Positions 1 through 6,012 of a stretch of 11,091 nt of DNA are shown piece after piece; position 1 is the first letter of the stretch; the number at the start of each line of letters is the position of its first letter. The notes beneath the pieces are model-generated. The model made no database searches and was not told where the DNA came from. It saw only the letters and a list, made by a program, of their open reading frames with translations. The stretch lies in the NCBI GenBank assembly GCA_937958375.1, contig CALGNY010000207.1:1-11091 (forward strand), given 5' to 3'. A program made the position numbers and the translations under genes. The DNA comes from an uncultured Bacillaceae bacterium (lineage in GTDB: Bacteria; Bacillota; Bacilli; Bacillales; Alkalibacillaceae).

Positions 1-3
1 ATT

Positions 4-714
4 TTAATTATTGCAGGAATCTCCGTCGCAGAATTCCGTTTTGGAACCCAGCACTTGGACTTTCGATTCTTTTTTCTCTTCTTCATGTACCTGATCAAGG
101 ACTTGCAAAAATGTTTCCTGTGGCTGTGCACCAGATACGCCATACTTCTCGTTAAACACGAAAAAAGGAACGCCCTGTGCACCTATTTGAGATGCCATTT
201 GCTGATCGGCAATCACCTGGTTCCGGTACCGGTCGCTATCCAGGACAGCTTGAGCTTCTTCACGATCCAACCCTGAATCTTCGGCCAAATCCAGCAAGAC
301 TGCAGAATCATTAATATCTTTTCCTTCTGTGAAATAAGCCCGTAGCGTCCGGTTCACAAACGTTTCCATTTTCCCTTGTTCATTTGCATAGTGGCTGAGC
401 CGGTGTGCATTTTCGGTATTTGCCGGTTTGGCATCATCCAAATTAAACTCCAGGCCTACCTCTTTTGCCTGCGCTGCAACTGACGCATTCATCTCTTTCG
501 CTTGATCGATCGACATGTTATATTTCTGTGCAAGCGATTCATGTAAGCTGACGTCTACATGGTCCGGTGTGTTCGGGTCCAATTGAAAACTCCGATAAGT
601 CACCGTGACATTATTTTTATCTGAAAAATTCTCCAGTGCTGATTCAAAACGTTTTTTTCCAATATAACAAAAAGGGCAAACCATATCCGAATAAATCTCT
701 ACTTTCATCATCAA
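4..714 (-). CDS. DsbA-family thiol oxidoreductase, FrnE/YwbO-like
   Basis: A 236-residue thioredoxin-fold protein of the DsbA/FrnE group, likely a cytoplasmic dithiol-disulfide oxidoreductase since no signal peptide or membrane segment is present. The active-site CPFC lies at residues 13-16 after the first beta strand (KVEIYSDMVCPFC), and the cis-proline loop GVPFFVFN is at 181-188. The helical insertion between them has the usual size for the family. The tail carries two more cysteines, C229 and C234, in a CX4C arrangement like the second redox motif described for Deinococcus radiodurans FrnE. Three ATG codons stand in a row at the start. GGAGG lies 5 bases before the first, so that one is used here, but the second is equally possible. 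The gene diverges from nadE; its 3' flank is outside the window. Family assignment is firm, the substrate is unknown. Confidence 0.9.
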   Translation of the reverse strand: MMMKVEIYSDMVCPFCYIGKKRFESALENFSDKNNVTVTYRSFQLDPNTPDHVDVSLHESLAQKYNMSIDQAKEMNASVAAQAKEVGLEFNLDDAKPANTENAHRLSHYANEQGKMETFVNRTLRAYFTEGKDINDSAVLLDLAEDSGLDREEAQAVLDSDRYRNQVIADQQMASQIGAQGVPFFVFNEKYGVSGAQPQETFLQVLDQVHEEEKKESKVQVLGSKTEFCDGDSCNN

Positions 715-807
715 AACCTCCGTTCACTAATCAATTCATCTTCCCACATTATTCAAGAAATCATCATAATAATCAACCGATTGAACTTATGGCAACAACG
801 ATTCTCC

Positions 808-836
808 TTGACTCTATCCCCATCATAGCGTTTAAA
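808..836 (+). promoter_or_regulatory. putative sigma-A promoter of nadE
   Basis: TTGACT (808-813) and TTTAAA (831-836) are separated by 17 bases. This places a transcript start near 843, about 50 bases before the nadE start codon. The -35 box is good and the -10 box is only a 4 of 6 match. Inferred from pattern alone. Confidence 0.45.
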
Positions 837-855
837 TTCCTTACGGACAAGGAAT
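836..855. promoter_or_regulatory. inverted repeat at the predicted nadE transcript start
   Basis: ATTCCTT (836-842) and AAGGAAT (849-855) form perfect 7-base arms around a 6-base spacer. The element starts at the end of the predicted -10 box and covers the predicted start point, a typical place for a repressor operator. It could equally be a small hairpin at the 5' end of the mRNA. No known regulator motif was recognised. Confidence 0.35.
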
Positions 856-880
856 GCTTAAGTATAGAACTTTACTGATT

Positions 881-889
881 AAAGAGGTG
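881..889 (+). promoter_or_regulatory. ribosome binding site fixing the nadE start
   Basis: AAAGAGGTG at 881-889 sits 6 bases before the ATG at 896. The frame is open further upstream to an ATG at 854, but that codon has no such site and would add 14 residues that do not resemble a NadE N-terminus. Confidence 0.7.
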
Positions 890-895
890 AACCAG

Positions 896-1645
896 ATGGA
901 TACAGAAAAGCAAGTCAACCACATTGTGGATTGGCTGAAAGAATATGCAGAAAACGCCGGAATGAAAGGAGGCGTTCTCGGCCTTAGCGGCGGACTCGAC
1001 TCCTCAGTTGTCGCTTACTTGATCCAGAGAGCCTTTGGAGAGAACGCACTCGGCGTCCTACTCCCCATCCACAATTCGGTGGATGCAGAAGAGGACGCTT
1101 TACTCGTCGCTGAAGATTCAAAGATCAATCACATCGGAATTGAGCTGACCGATACGTTCAAAGAAGGCTTTGGCCAAATTGAGCAAGCACTCGGTGAGCA
1201 GTGGAATAAAGATACCGCGCAACTGGTCGGTGCCAATTTTCAAGCGAGACTGCGTATGGCTACGCTATATGCGATTGCCCAAAACAATCAATACCTCGTG
1301 ATCGGGACTGGAAATGCTTCAGAATTATTTACCGGGTATTTTACAAAATACGGAGATGAAGGCGTTGACGTGAATCCGTTAGTCAATTACCGAAAAGAAC
1401 AAGTGAAGGAAATCGGTAGGTATTTGGAAATTCCAGACCGGATTCTTAACAAAGCCCCTAGTGCCGATCTGTGGGAAGGTCAAACCGATGAAAAAGAAAT
1501 GGGCATTTCGTATGCTGCGATTGACCGCTACTTACGCGGTGAAGATATTCCTCCTGAAGATGAGAAAACATTAATGAAACTGCATAAATCAACAGAGCAT
1601 AAGCGTCACTTGCCACCTGGACCACCAAAATTAGATGAAAAATAG
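896..1645 (+). CDS. nadE: NH3-dependent NAD(+) synthetase
   Basis: This 249-residue cytoplasmic enzyme adenylates nicotinic acid adenine dinucleotide and amidates it with ammonia, the last step of NAD synthesis. The ATP-pyrophosphatase P-loop SGGLDSS is at residues 31-37. NFQARLRM is at 114-121, the segment GTGNASELFTGYFTKYGD begins at 137, and APSADLWEGQTDE is at 187-199; all are characteristic of NadE. There is no N-terminal nitrilase/glutaminase domain, so this is the short ammonia-using form, slightly shorter than the roughly 270 residues of Bacillus subtilis NadE. The ATG at 896 was chosen over the one at 854 because of the ribosome binding site. A cysteine hydrolase gene starts 15 bases after the stop codon, suggesting one transcript ending at the terminator near 2272. 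Confidence 0.95.
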   Translation: MDTEKQVNHIVDWLKEYAENAGMKGGVLGLSGGLDSSVVAYLIQRAFGENALGVLLPIHNSVDAEEDALLVAEDSKINHIGIELTDTFKEGFGQIEQALGEQWNKDTAQLVGANFQARLRMATLYAIAQNNQYLVIGTGNASELFTGYFTKYGDEGVDVNPLVNYRKEQVKEIGRYLEIPDRILNKAPSADLWEGQTDEKEMGISYAAIDRYLRGEDIPPEDEKTLMKLHKSTEHKRHLPPGPPKLDEK

Positions 1646-1660
1646 GAAGGTGAATGCATC

Positions 1661-2218
1661 GTGAAAGAAAACACGGCTCTGATCCTGATTGACATGATCA
1701 ACAAAATGGATTTCGAAGGTGGAGAAGATTTACTCGAGCATACGAAACCAATCGTCAAACCGATTTTAAATCTTAAAAAACGTGCGAAAGAACTTGATAT
1801 TCCTGTCATCTATGTCAATGACAACTTTGGGCTATGGCAGGAAGATGTCGAAAATGTCATTGAAGTTTGCAGAAAAGGAATCGGTCAAGAAGTCGTGGAG
1901 CAGGTTATCCCGGAAAAGGATGATTTCTTCATCATTAAACCGAAGCACTCCGGTTTTTATAGCACACAACTGGATATCCTACTCAGCCACCTGGACGTCA
2001 AGCATTTAATCCTAACCGGAATTGCCGGTGATATCTGTGTTCTTTTCACCGCAGACGATGCTTATATGCGTGAGTATGACTTATGGGTTCCCAAAGATTG
2101 TACCGCTTCAGAAAAAAAAGACGATAACGAAAGTGCATTAAAATTGATGAAACGATCCATGTTCGCAAACATTAGTCCATCCACTGAAATGGACATTGAG
2201 GAAGCATTTAAAAATTAA
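1661..2218 (+). CDS. isochorismatase-family cysteine hydrolase
   Basis: A 185-residue soluble alpha/beta hydrolase of the isochorismatase/nicotinamidase superfamily. The catalytic triad is visible: Asp11 in LILIDM, Lys93 in the KPKHSGF segment, and Cys126 in GIAGDICVLFTADDA, which also contains the usual cis-peptide region. The Asp-x-His metal-binding motif of true nicotinamidases (PncA) is absent; the matching region reads NDNFGLWQ. Conversion of nicotinamide to nicotinate is therefore not supported despite the neighbouring nadE, and the substrate is unknown. Translation starts at GTG 1661, with AGGAAGGTG ending 8 bases upstream. An ATG at 1654 is out of frame. The gene lies 15 bases behind nadE and ahead of a strong terminator, so co-transcription is likely. 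Confidence 0.9.
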   Translation: MKENTALILIDMINKMDFEGGEDLLEHTKPIVKPILNLKKRAKELDIPVIYVNDNFGLWQEDVENVIEVCRKGIGQEVVEQVIPEKDDFFIIKPKHSGFYSTQLDILLSHLDVKHLILTGIAGDICVLFTADDAYMREYDLWVPKDCTASEKKDDNESALKLMKRSMFANISPSTEMDIEEAFKN

Positions 2219-2235
2219 TGTAATCATAGGTATAA

Positions 2236-2272
2236 GGCTAAGACATTTTTTGAATTGTCTTAGTCTTTTTTT
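2236..2272 (+). terminator. rho-independent terminator of nadE-hydrolase operon
   Basis: GGCTAAGACA (2236-2245) pairs with TGTCTTAGTC (2256-2265) with one G-U pair, around a 10-base loop, followed by seven T. It begins 17 bases after the hydrolase stop codon. Confidence 0.9.
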
Positions 2273-2469
2273 ATGTAAAAGATGATGAAACCTTTCCTTG
2301 TATTCAACCGTATGTGCAGTTAGCTTTCTCTTTTTTACAAAAAAATTTACATAACAGATTCGGAAAACTTCAAAAAAGTTAACCTTTTTCAAACGAAATT
2401 CGATAGAATAAATATAGGGCAATGAAAGGATGGTCCGAACGAGGTCAATTGGGTGCATTTCACTTGTTA
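2273..2469. other. AT-rich intergenic stretch without a supported gene
   Basis: Together with the flanking terminator and promoter this makes up the gap 2219-2573. I see no start codon with a ribosome binding site followed by a meaningful reading frame. The only notable element is an imperfect palindrome centred on GTTAAC, with A-run and T-run arms (2372-2389). Confidence 0.5.
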
Positions 2470-2498
2470 TTGACACATATATCATAAAGCAATATATT
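2470..2498 (+). promoter_or_regulatory. strong sigma-A promoter of the ABC exporter operon
   Basis: A perfect TTGACA (2470-2475), a 17-base spacer, and TATATT (2493-2498). The predicted start is near 2505, giving a leader of about 70 bases before the ATG at 2574. The spacer itself contains the half-site TATATCA, see the operator entry. Confidence 0.8.
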
Positions 2499-2526
2499 AA
2501 TAATGAATATATCACAAAATGATATA
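2478..2526. promoter_or_regulatory. two dyad operator-like sites over the exporter promoter
   Basis: The downstream site is a perfect dyad: TATATCA (2508-2514), 5 bases, TGATATA (2520-2526). The same half-site TATATCA recurs at 2478-2484 inside the promoter spacer, and 5 bases later CAATATA (2490-2496) matches the second arm at 5 of 7 positions. The two centres are 30 bp apart, close to three helical turns, and flank the predicted transcript start. This layout suits repression by a dimeric regulator binding on one DNA face. The regulator is not encoded in the window. Caution: the region is very AT-rich, so partial matches are easy to obtain. Confidence 0.5.
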
Positions 2527-2573
2527 AGGAAGATTACTAGGTTTTGTATGATTATTATTAGGAGGTAGGACGT

Positions 2574-3509
2574 ATGGAAGAAGTTTTACGCGTCGAGGGA
2601 TTAGGAAAGTCATTCAAAAAAACACGCGTCGTCAAAGACATCAACTTCAAGGTACATAAAGGGGAAATCATGGCTGTTCTCGGACCGAACGGCGCCGGTA
2701 AATCAACGACAATCCGCAGCATTATGGGCATTATGATGCCTGATGAAGGGACAGTCGTTTTCGACAATCAAGTAGAAGGTAAAGTGCCGAAACAAAAAAT
2801 AGGATACTTACCTGAAGAACGGGGGCTTTATAAAAACGTCAAAGTCATGGATATTCTTCTTTATTTTGCTGAGCTAAAAGATTATCCACTTGATCAAGCG
2901 AAAGAACGGGCCCTTACCTATTTAAAGAAATTCGGATTGGAAGGCAAGGATGACGTAAAGGTTGATGAGTTATCCAAAGGAATGGGACAAAAAGTTCAGT
3001 TTATCGGATCGATTATTCATGAACCGGAACTGTTGATCTTAGATGAACCCTTCTCCGGATTGGACCCTGTCAGCCAGGAGACATTCAAACAAGAGATTAA
3101 AGACCTCGCCAACAATGGAACAGCCATTTTGCTCAGTTCACACCAAATGAACTTGGTTGAAGAGATGTGTGACCGTCTTTTCATGATTCATCGTGGGAAA
3201 AAAGTCATCTATGGTTCAATGGATGAGGTCAAGGAACAATACGCGAACTTTAAATGTACCATTCACGGAAACAACGATCTTGGCGATTTGGAAAGAATTG
3301 ACCAAGTTGAGCGTGTCGAACAAAATGATGATATCTCAATTCTTTATTTGAAATCAGATGTCAAAGCATCCGAATGGATCAAAAAATTACCGGATCACCT
3401 AGATATACAGGAGCTTTCTTTAGACCGGATTTCTTTGCATGAAATCTTTATCGACATTGCGACAGACCGTAATTTAGCACAGGAAGCAGGTGTGATAGAT
3501 GAAAAATAG
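2574..3509 (+). CDS. ABC transporter ATP-binding protein, NatA/YhaQ type
   Basis: The 311-residue ATPase subunit of an ABC-2 type exporter, acting on the cytoplasmic face of the membrane. Walker A GPNGAGKST is at 37-45. The Q-loop region reads YLPEERGLY, with Glu where Gln is usual. The signature is LSKGMGQK at 133-140, Walker B LLILDEP is at 153-159, and the H-loop His is in SSHQ at 188-191. About 90 residues follow the ATPase core (about 220-311), the accessory C-terminal extension of this subfamily. AGGAGGT 7 bases upstream supports the ATG. The last 11 bases overlap the permease gene, so the two are translationally coupled. Size and gene order match Bacillus subtilis YhaQ-YhaP and resemble the sodium exporter NatAB; the substrate cannot be read from the sequence. 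Confidence 0.93.
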   Translation: MEEVLRVEGLGKSFKKTRVVKDINFKVHKGEIMAVLGPNGAGKSTTIRSIMGIMMPDEGTVVFDNQVEGKVPKQKIGYLPEERGLYKNVKVMDILLYFAELKDYPLDQAKERALTYLKKFGLEGKDDVKVDELSKGMGQKVQFIGSIIHEPELLILDEPFSGLDPVSQETFKQEIKDLANNGTAILLSSHQMNLVEEMCDRLFMIHRGKKVIYGSMDEVKEQYANFKCTIHGNNDLGDLERIDQVERVEQNDDISILYLKSDVKASEWIKKLPDHLDIQELSLDRISLHEIFIDIATDRNLAQEAGVIDEK

Positions 3510-4743
3510 TTGGAAAGTTGCCAAGTGGGAAATTAAACGAAACTTAAAAAGTAAATCCTTTTTGATTTCTTTATTTTTGACACCAATCCTCATCGCGATT
3601 TTTGCGACGGTCCCTTCACTACTCAGTGACTGGAGCGATGATGAAGATACACAACAACCGCAAACGACGGTCTATATCAATGATGAACTCGGTGTATGGA
3701 ATGAACTCGAACCGTTGACTGATGAGGACGGACTGAACTGGGACGTTGAACTCACAGAGGAAACAGAAGATGAAATGACGTCTACGTTGGAAGATGAATC
3801 GCGTTCTGTATTCATTCACCTGAATGAAACATCATTACAAAATGGAATGATTGACTACTATGCATCAGAAAATGTTCCACAAGATTTTACTTATGAAATC
3901 CAGATGCTCGAACAACCACTTCGATATATGTTGCTGCAGGAAACTGGGTTGGATGAAAGTGAAATCCAGACGGCGATGACTCCGATTGTATTCAATCAAA
4001 ACGATGTCATCAACGAAGCAGAGGCTGAAGCAGAAGCGGCACAGGGTGCTGAGCAATTCCTATCAAAATTCGTTCCAGGCATTTTTGCTGGAATCGTGTT
4101 GTTTTCGATCGTTATCACAGGAATGATGGTATTCCAAAGTGCCTCCGAGGAGAAGAAGGAGAAAGTAGCCGAAATTATTTTATCTTCCGTTTCAGCTGAA
4201 GAATTGATGCAAGGAAAAATTATCGGGTACTTTGTATTGGGAATCCTGCAAGTCACCGTGTGGATTGGAATGGCAGCGCCAGTCATTTTATGGCTAGTCG
4301 ATTTCCCGATTATCGAGTATCTATTCGTTCCAGAGCTTGCACTTCTCTTGCTCATTGCGGTATTGGGTTATTTGATGTTTGCAGCCATCTTTGTCGGCTT
4401 AGGTGCGACATTAGAAGATGCTTCTAGCGGAAGCAACTTCCAAGGATTTATCTTTATCCTACCTTGGTTGCCATTTATCTTTATCGCACCAATCATTTCA
4501 AATCCAGAGGGAGTATTTGCACAAGCCCTTTCATATATTCCATTCACATCACCTGGAATTATGATTTTAAGATTATCCATATTGGATGAATGGCCTTGGA
4601 TCGAAATTATCATCAGCCTCGCCATCTTGATTGTATCCATCTGGTTACTCATGAAGTTGGCAGGAAAGATCTTTAAAGTCGGTATTTTGATTTACGGAAA
4701 GAACGCAACACTTCCTGAGATTTGGAAATGGTTATGGTCTTAG
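3499..4743 (+). CDS. ABC-2 type permease, NatB/YhaP type
   Basis: The 414-residue membrane subunit paired with the preceding ATPase. A hydrophobic segment at about 21-41 leads into a large acidic extracytoplasmic domain (about 42-190), followed by five or so further membrane segments near 193-213, 241-266, 278-302, 314-333 and 368-387. The cytoplasmic stretch SEEKKEKVAEIILSSVSAEELMQGK (215-240), given here as its key residues EEKKEK, AEIILSS and GK, is the hallmark of NatB/ABC-2 permeases. An EAEAEAEA run at 173-180 sits just before the second membrane segment. The start ATG lies within the end of the ATPase gene. Transcription should stop at the hairpin that begins 22 bases after the stop codon. 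Export of sodium or another small cation or compound is possible by analogy but unproven. Confidence 0.92.
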   Translation: MKNSWKVAKWEIKRNLKSKSFLISLFLTPILIAIFATVPSLLSDWSDDEDTQQPQTTVYINDELGVWNELEPLTDEDGLNWDVELTEETEDEMTSTLEDESRSVFIHLNETSLQNGMIDYYASENVPQDFTYEIQMLEQPLRYMLLQETGLDESEIQTAMTPIVFNQNDVINEAEAEAEAAQGAEQFLSKFVPGIFAGIVLFSIVITGMMVFQSASEEKKEKVAEIILSSVSAEELMQGKIIGYFVLGILQVTVWIGMAAPVILWLVDFPIIEYLFVPELALLLLIAVLGYLMFAAIFVGLGATLEDASSGSNFQGFIFILPWLPFIFIAPIISNPEGVFAQALSYIPFTSPGIMILRLSILDEWPWIEIIISLAILIVSIWLLMKLAGKIFKVGILIYGKNATLPEIWKWLWS

Positions 4744-4765
4744 GTCGAAAATTTGATTAGAAATG

Positions 4766-4800
4766 AGTCCCTCGTTTTTAAAAATGAGGGGCTTTTTATT
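4766..4800 (+). terminator. terminator of the ABC exporter operon
   Basis: AGTCCCTC (4766-4773) pairs with GAGGGGCT (4786-4793) including one G-U pair. The inner bases GTTTTT/AAAAAT extend the stem, and a T-run follows at 4793-4797. Confidence 0.85.
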
Positions 4801-4875
4801 GTCCTTTTTTCGGAGTATTATCAGCTGATACCTGGACCTCTATAGCAATAGTTATTTATCATCAACAATTCTTCA

Positions 4876-5083
4876 ATAAGGGTTGGCTCATAGAGGGTGA
4901 GGCACAAAAATGATGTCTTTCCGTACGATAGGGGCCGGCTCATCGAGGGTAGAACGCAAAAATGAAACCTACCCTTCGATAGGAGCTCGCTCATCGAGGA
5001 TAAAGCACAAGAATAAATACCACCCTACAATAGCGACTTGTTCAAAAAGGGTAAAATTAAAAATTGAATTCTACCCCCAATAG
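4876..5083. repeat. degenerate tandem array of about 51-bp hairpin units
   Basis: Four consecutive units start with ATAGG-like boxes at 4876, 4928, 4979 and 5030, with a partial fifth at 5080. The spacing is 52, 51, 51 and 50 bases. Shared blocks are ATAGGGGC, GCTCATCGAGGGTA, a central CGCAAAAATGAAA and CTACCCTTCG. The second unit folds best: ATCGAGGGTAG (4942-4952) pairs with CTACCCTTCGAT (4969-4980) with one bulged T, and GCTC (4938-4941) pairs with GAGC (4983-4986). The fourth unit keeps GGGTAAAATT against AATTCTACCC with one mismatch. Units one and three are poorly paired, many differences being G-to-A or C-to-T, as in decay. On the plus strand the frame is open from 4910 to 5083. The array probably represents an intergenic repeat family. 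Confidence 0.7.
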
Positions 5084-5210
5084 CCCGCTTAGGTATAAAT
5101 GATTTGGTTCTATACATTAGCAGGGACACCGGTTATACCTTACTTCGTCTACTCCTTCTTTAAAAGTATGCCTGCCCATTACTAGGTGGCTCAGACATGG
5201 TTTGCCCATT
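5084..5210. other. intergenic stretch with short repeats, no gene seen
   Basis: No supported reading frame. AGGTATAA (5091-5098) and TTATACCT (5133-5140) form a perfect 8-base inverted repeat with a 34-base interior. TGCCCATTA occurs twice in direct orientation, at 5173-5181 and 5203-5211. Neither has an assigned function. With the array and the flanking terminators this accounts for the gap 4744-5255. Confidence 0.4.
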
Positions 5211-5245
5211 AAAAAAACGGACTGAGGTAATCAGTCCGTTTTTTT
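5211..5245 (-). terminator. terminator of the 59-residue membrane protein gene
   Basis: A perfect 15-base stem: AAAAAAACGGACTGA (5211-5225) and its complement (5231-5245) around GGTAA. The A-run and T-run flanks make it usable in both directions. It lies 10 bases beyond the minus-strand stop codon, which supports that short gene being real. Confidence 0.9.
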
Positions 5246-5255
5246 GGAAAGCCAT

Positions 5256-5435
5256 CTACCGATGACCTAGTTCCATGTCCATGTTATTTGATACTTGATC
5301 TATTTGGATAGTCGTTGTGGTATTAGTATTATTTCTGCGTCTTTTGACTTGAGTTACTAGGCTGTCTACTGCGTACATGATAAATAAAGTAGCAAATACA
5401 GAGAGAGAGACAATGATTAGTGATGTCGTCATCAT
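5256..5435 (-). CDS. small single-pass membrane protein, unknown function
   Basis: A predicted 59-residue protein that I do not recognise. Residues about 5-24 (SLIIVSLSVFATLFIMYA) form one hydrophobic segment. A basic cluster KRRR at 31-34 follows, then a polar tail rich in Asn and Thr with a TTTT run. By the positive-inside rule the tail should be cytoplasmic. The frame is open to an ATG at 5483, but the start is placed at 5435 because AAAGGAG stands 7 bases upstream; the second of the paired ATGs is also possible. Three signals agree that it is expressed: a sigma-A-like promoter upstream (5488-5515), the ribosome binding site, and a perfect terminator just after the stop. It stands alone, diverging from sspH. 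Confidence 0.65.
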   Translation of the reverse strand: MMTTSLIIVSLSVFATLFIMYAVDSLVTQVKRRRNNTNTTTTIQIDQVSNNMDMELGHR

Positions 5436-5442
5436 TATCGAA

Positions 5443-5449
5443 CTCCTTT
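5443..5449 (-). promoter_or_regulatory. ribosome binding site of the small membrane protein
   Basis: On the minus strand AAAGGAG is followed by 7 bases and paired ATG codons. It places the start 16 codons inside the longest frame and so defines a 59-residue product. Confidence 0.65.
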
Positions 5450-5487
5450 CCTTTTGTAAAACTCTATATATTATTGTTTTCATCTAT

Positions 5488-5515
5488 ATCATATCAAATA
5501 TTAGCATTATTTCAA
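5488..5515 (-). promoter_or_regulatory. putative sigma-A promoter of the small membrane protein gene
   Basis: On the minus strand TTGAAA (5510-5515), a 16-base spacer and TATGAT (5488-5493). The predicted start near 5481 leaves a leader of about 46 bases. Confidence 0.5.
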
Positions 5516-5675
5516 CCTTAACGCTCTCATTCTTTCGATTTTCCGATCATTCTTCACCATTTTGTCATATACTCTAAAATTTAATGTTGTTTAAAGCATT
5601 AAAGTCCTAATGGATGACTTTTTTATAAGTGTGTTCGCATCGCTAGTTTGAAGCATTTATTTCACGGGTATCTAA
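5516..5675. other. AT-rich spacer between divergent small genes, no gene seen
   Basis: Part of the gap 5436-5738. No supported reading frame. A weak hairpin with AAAGTC (5601-5606) and GACTTT (5616-5621) followed by T is seen at 5601-5625, with no gene just upstream that would need it. Confidence 0.4.
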
Positions 5676-5676
5676 T

Positions 5677-5705
5677 GAATAGAAACCTGAAAATGAGTTA
5701 TATTA
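5677..5705 (+). promoter_or_regulatory. putative sigma-G (forespore) promoter of sspH
   Basis: GAATA (5677-5681), 17 bases, then TATATTA (5699-5705). This resembles the sigma-G/sigma-F type pattern of GMATR-like -35 and CATNNTA-like -10 boxes, with T replacing the first C. Its position 34 bases before the sspH start, and the known forespore expression of ssp genes, support the reading. Confidence 0.5.
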
Positions 5706-5738
5706 ACTCTTGATTCCTTTAAAGGAGGTTTTCTAGGT

Positions 5739-5921
5739 ATGAATGTCATCCGTGCACAGGAAATTTCTGATCTGCCTGACATGAAGCATGTGGAGTATAA
5801 TGGTGAACGTGTGTATATCAAGCATGTCGATGAGGAAAAACAAACGGCAGTCATCAACTATTTGGAGAATGTCGATAAAGACTTAGAGGTAAATGTTCAA
5901 GACTTGGAAGAAAAAGAATAA
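5739..5921 (+). CDS. sspH: small acid-soluble spore protein, H type
   Basis: This 60-residue protein matches the SspH family over its whole length. It opens with MNVIRAQEI, continues with PDMKHVEYNG and VYIKHVDEE, and ends in an acidic tail. SspH-type proteins are minor SASPs made in the forespore and held in the spore core. They are unrelated to the alpha/beta DNA-binding SASPs, and their precise role is unclear. AAAGGAGG lies 10 bases before the ATG, a slightly long spacing. A sigma-G-like promoter precedes the gene and a strong terminator follows the stop codon, so it is a single-gene unit. Its presence indicates an endospore former. Confidence 0.9.
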   Translation: MNVIRAQEISDLPDMKHVEYNGERVYIKHVDEEKQTAVINYLENVDKDLEVNVQDLEEKE

Positions 5922-5954
5922 CTGAATGAAGCGATCTCTCCCCCTTAATATAAA

Positions 5955-5998
5955 AAAAGCAAGCTGAACCAATGTTAGATTTGGTTCAGCTTGCTTTT
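5955..5998. terminator. bidirectional terminator between sspH and rlmN
   Basis: A perfect 18-base stem: 5955-5972 (AAAAGCAAGCTGAACCAA) pairs with 5981-5998 around an 8-base loop. T-runs on both strands let it end the converging sspH and rlmN transcripts. Confidence 0.92.
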
Positions 5999-6012
5999 GT
6001 TTTGGCAACCAC

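Noticed and set aside
854..895. An upstream ATG extending nadE by 14 codons
   Set aside because: No ribosome binding site precedes it, and the extension covers the real ribosome binding site at 881-889.
1661..2218. Nicotinamidase (pncA) assignment for the hydrolase
   Set aside because: The Asp-x-His metal motif is missing and the length and loop pattern fit other cysteine hydrolases of the superfamily better.
2138..2515. A 125-codon minus-strand frame
   Set aside because: It overlaps the hydrolase gene end, runs through the operon terminator and the exporter promoter, and has no ribosome binding site. Its composition is that of an antisense AT-rich frame.
3996..4355. A 119-codon minus-strand frame within the permease
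   Set aside because: It is the complement of a permease coding stretch with strong membrane-protein features, and no start signal was seen.
4819..4830. Perfect 12-base palindrome TATCAGCTGATA
   Set aside because: It has no loop and no adjacent promoter or gene start; a chance palindrome in the intergenic gap is the simplest reading.
4876..5083. A CRISPR array
   Set aside because: Units are contiguous and diverged throughout, with no constant repeat alternating with unique spacers and no cas genes nearby.
5601..5625. A terminator on the plus strand
   Set aside because: The stem is only 6 bases and no gene lies directly upstream on that strand.
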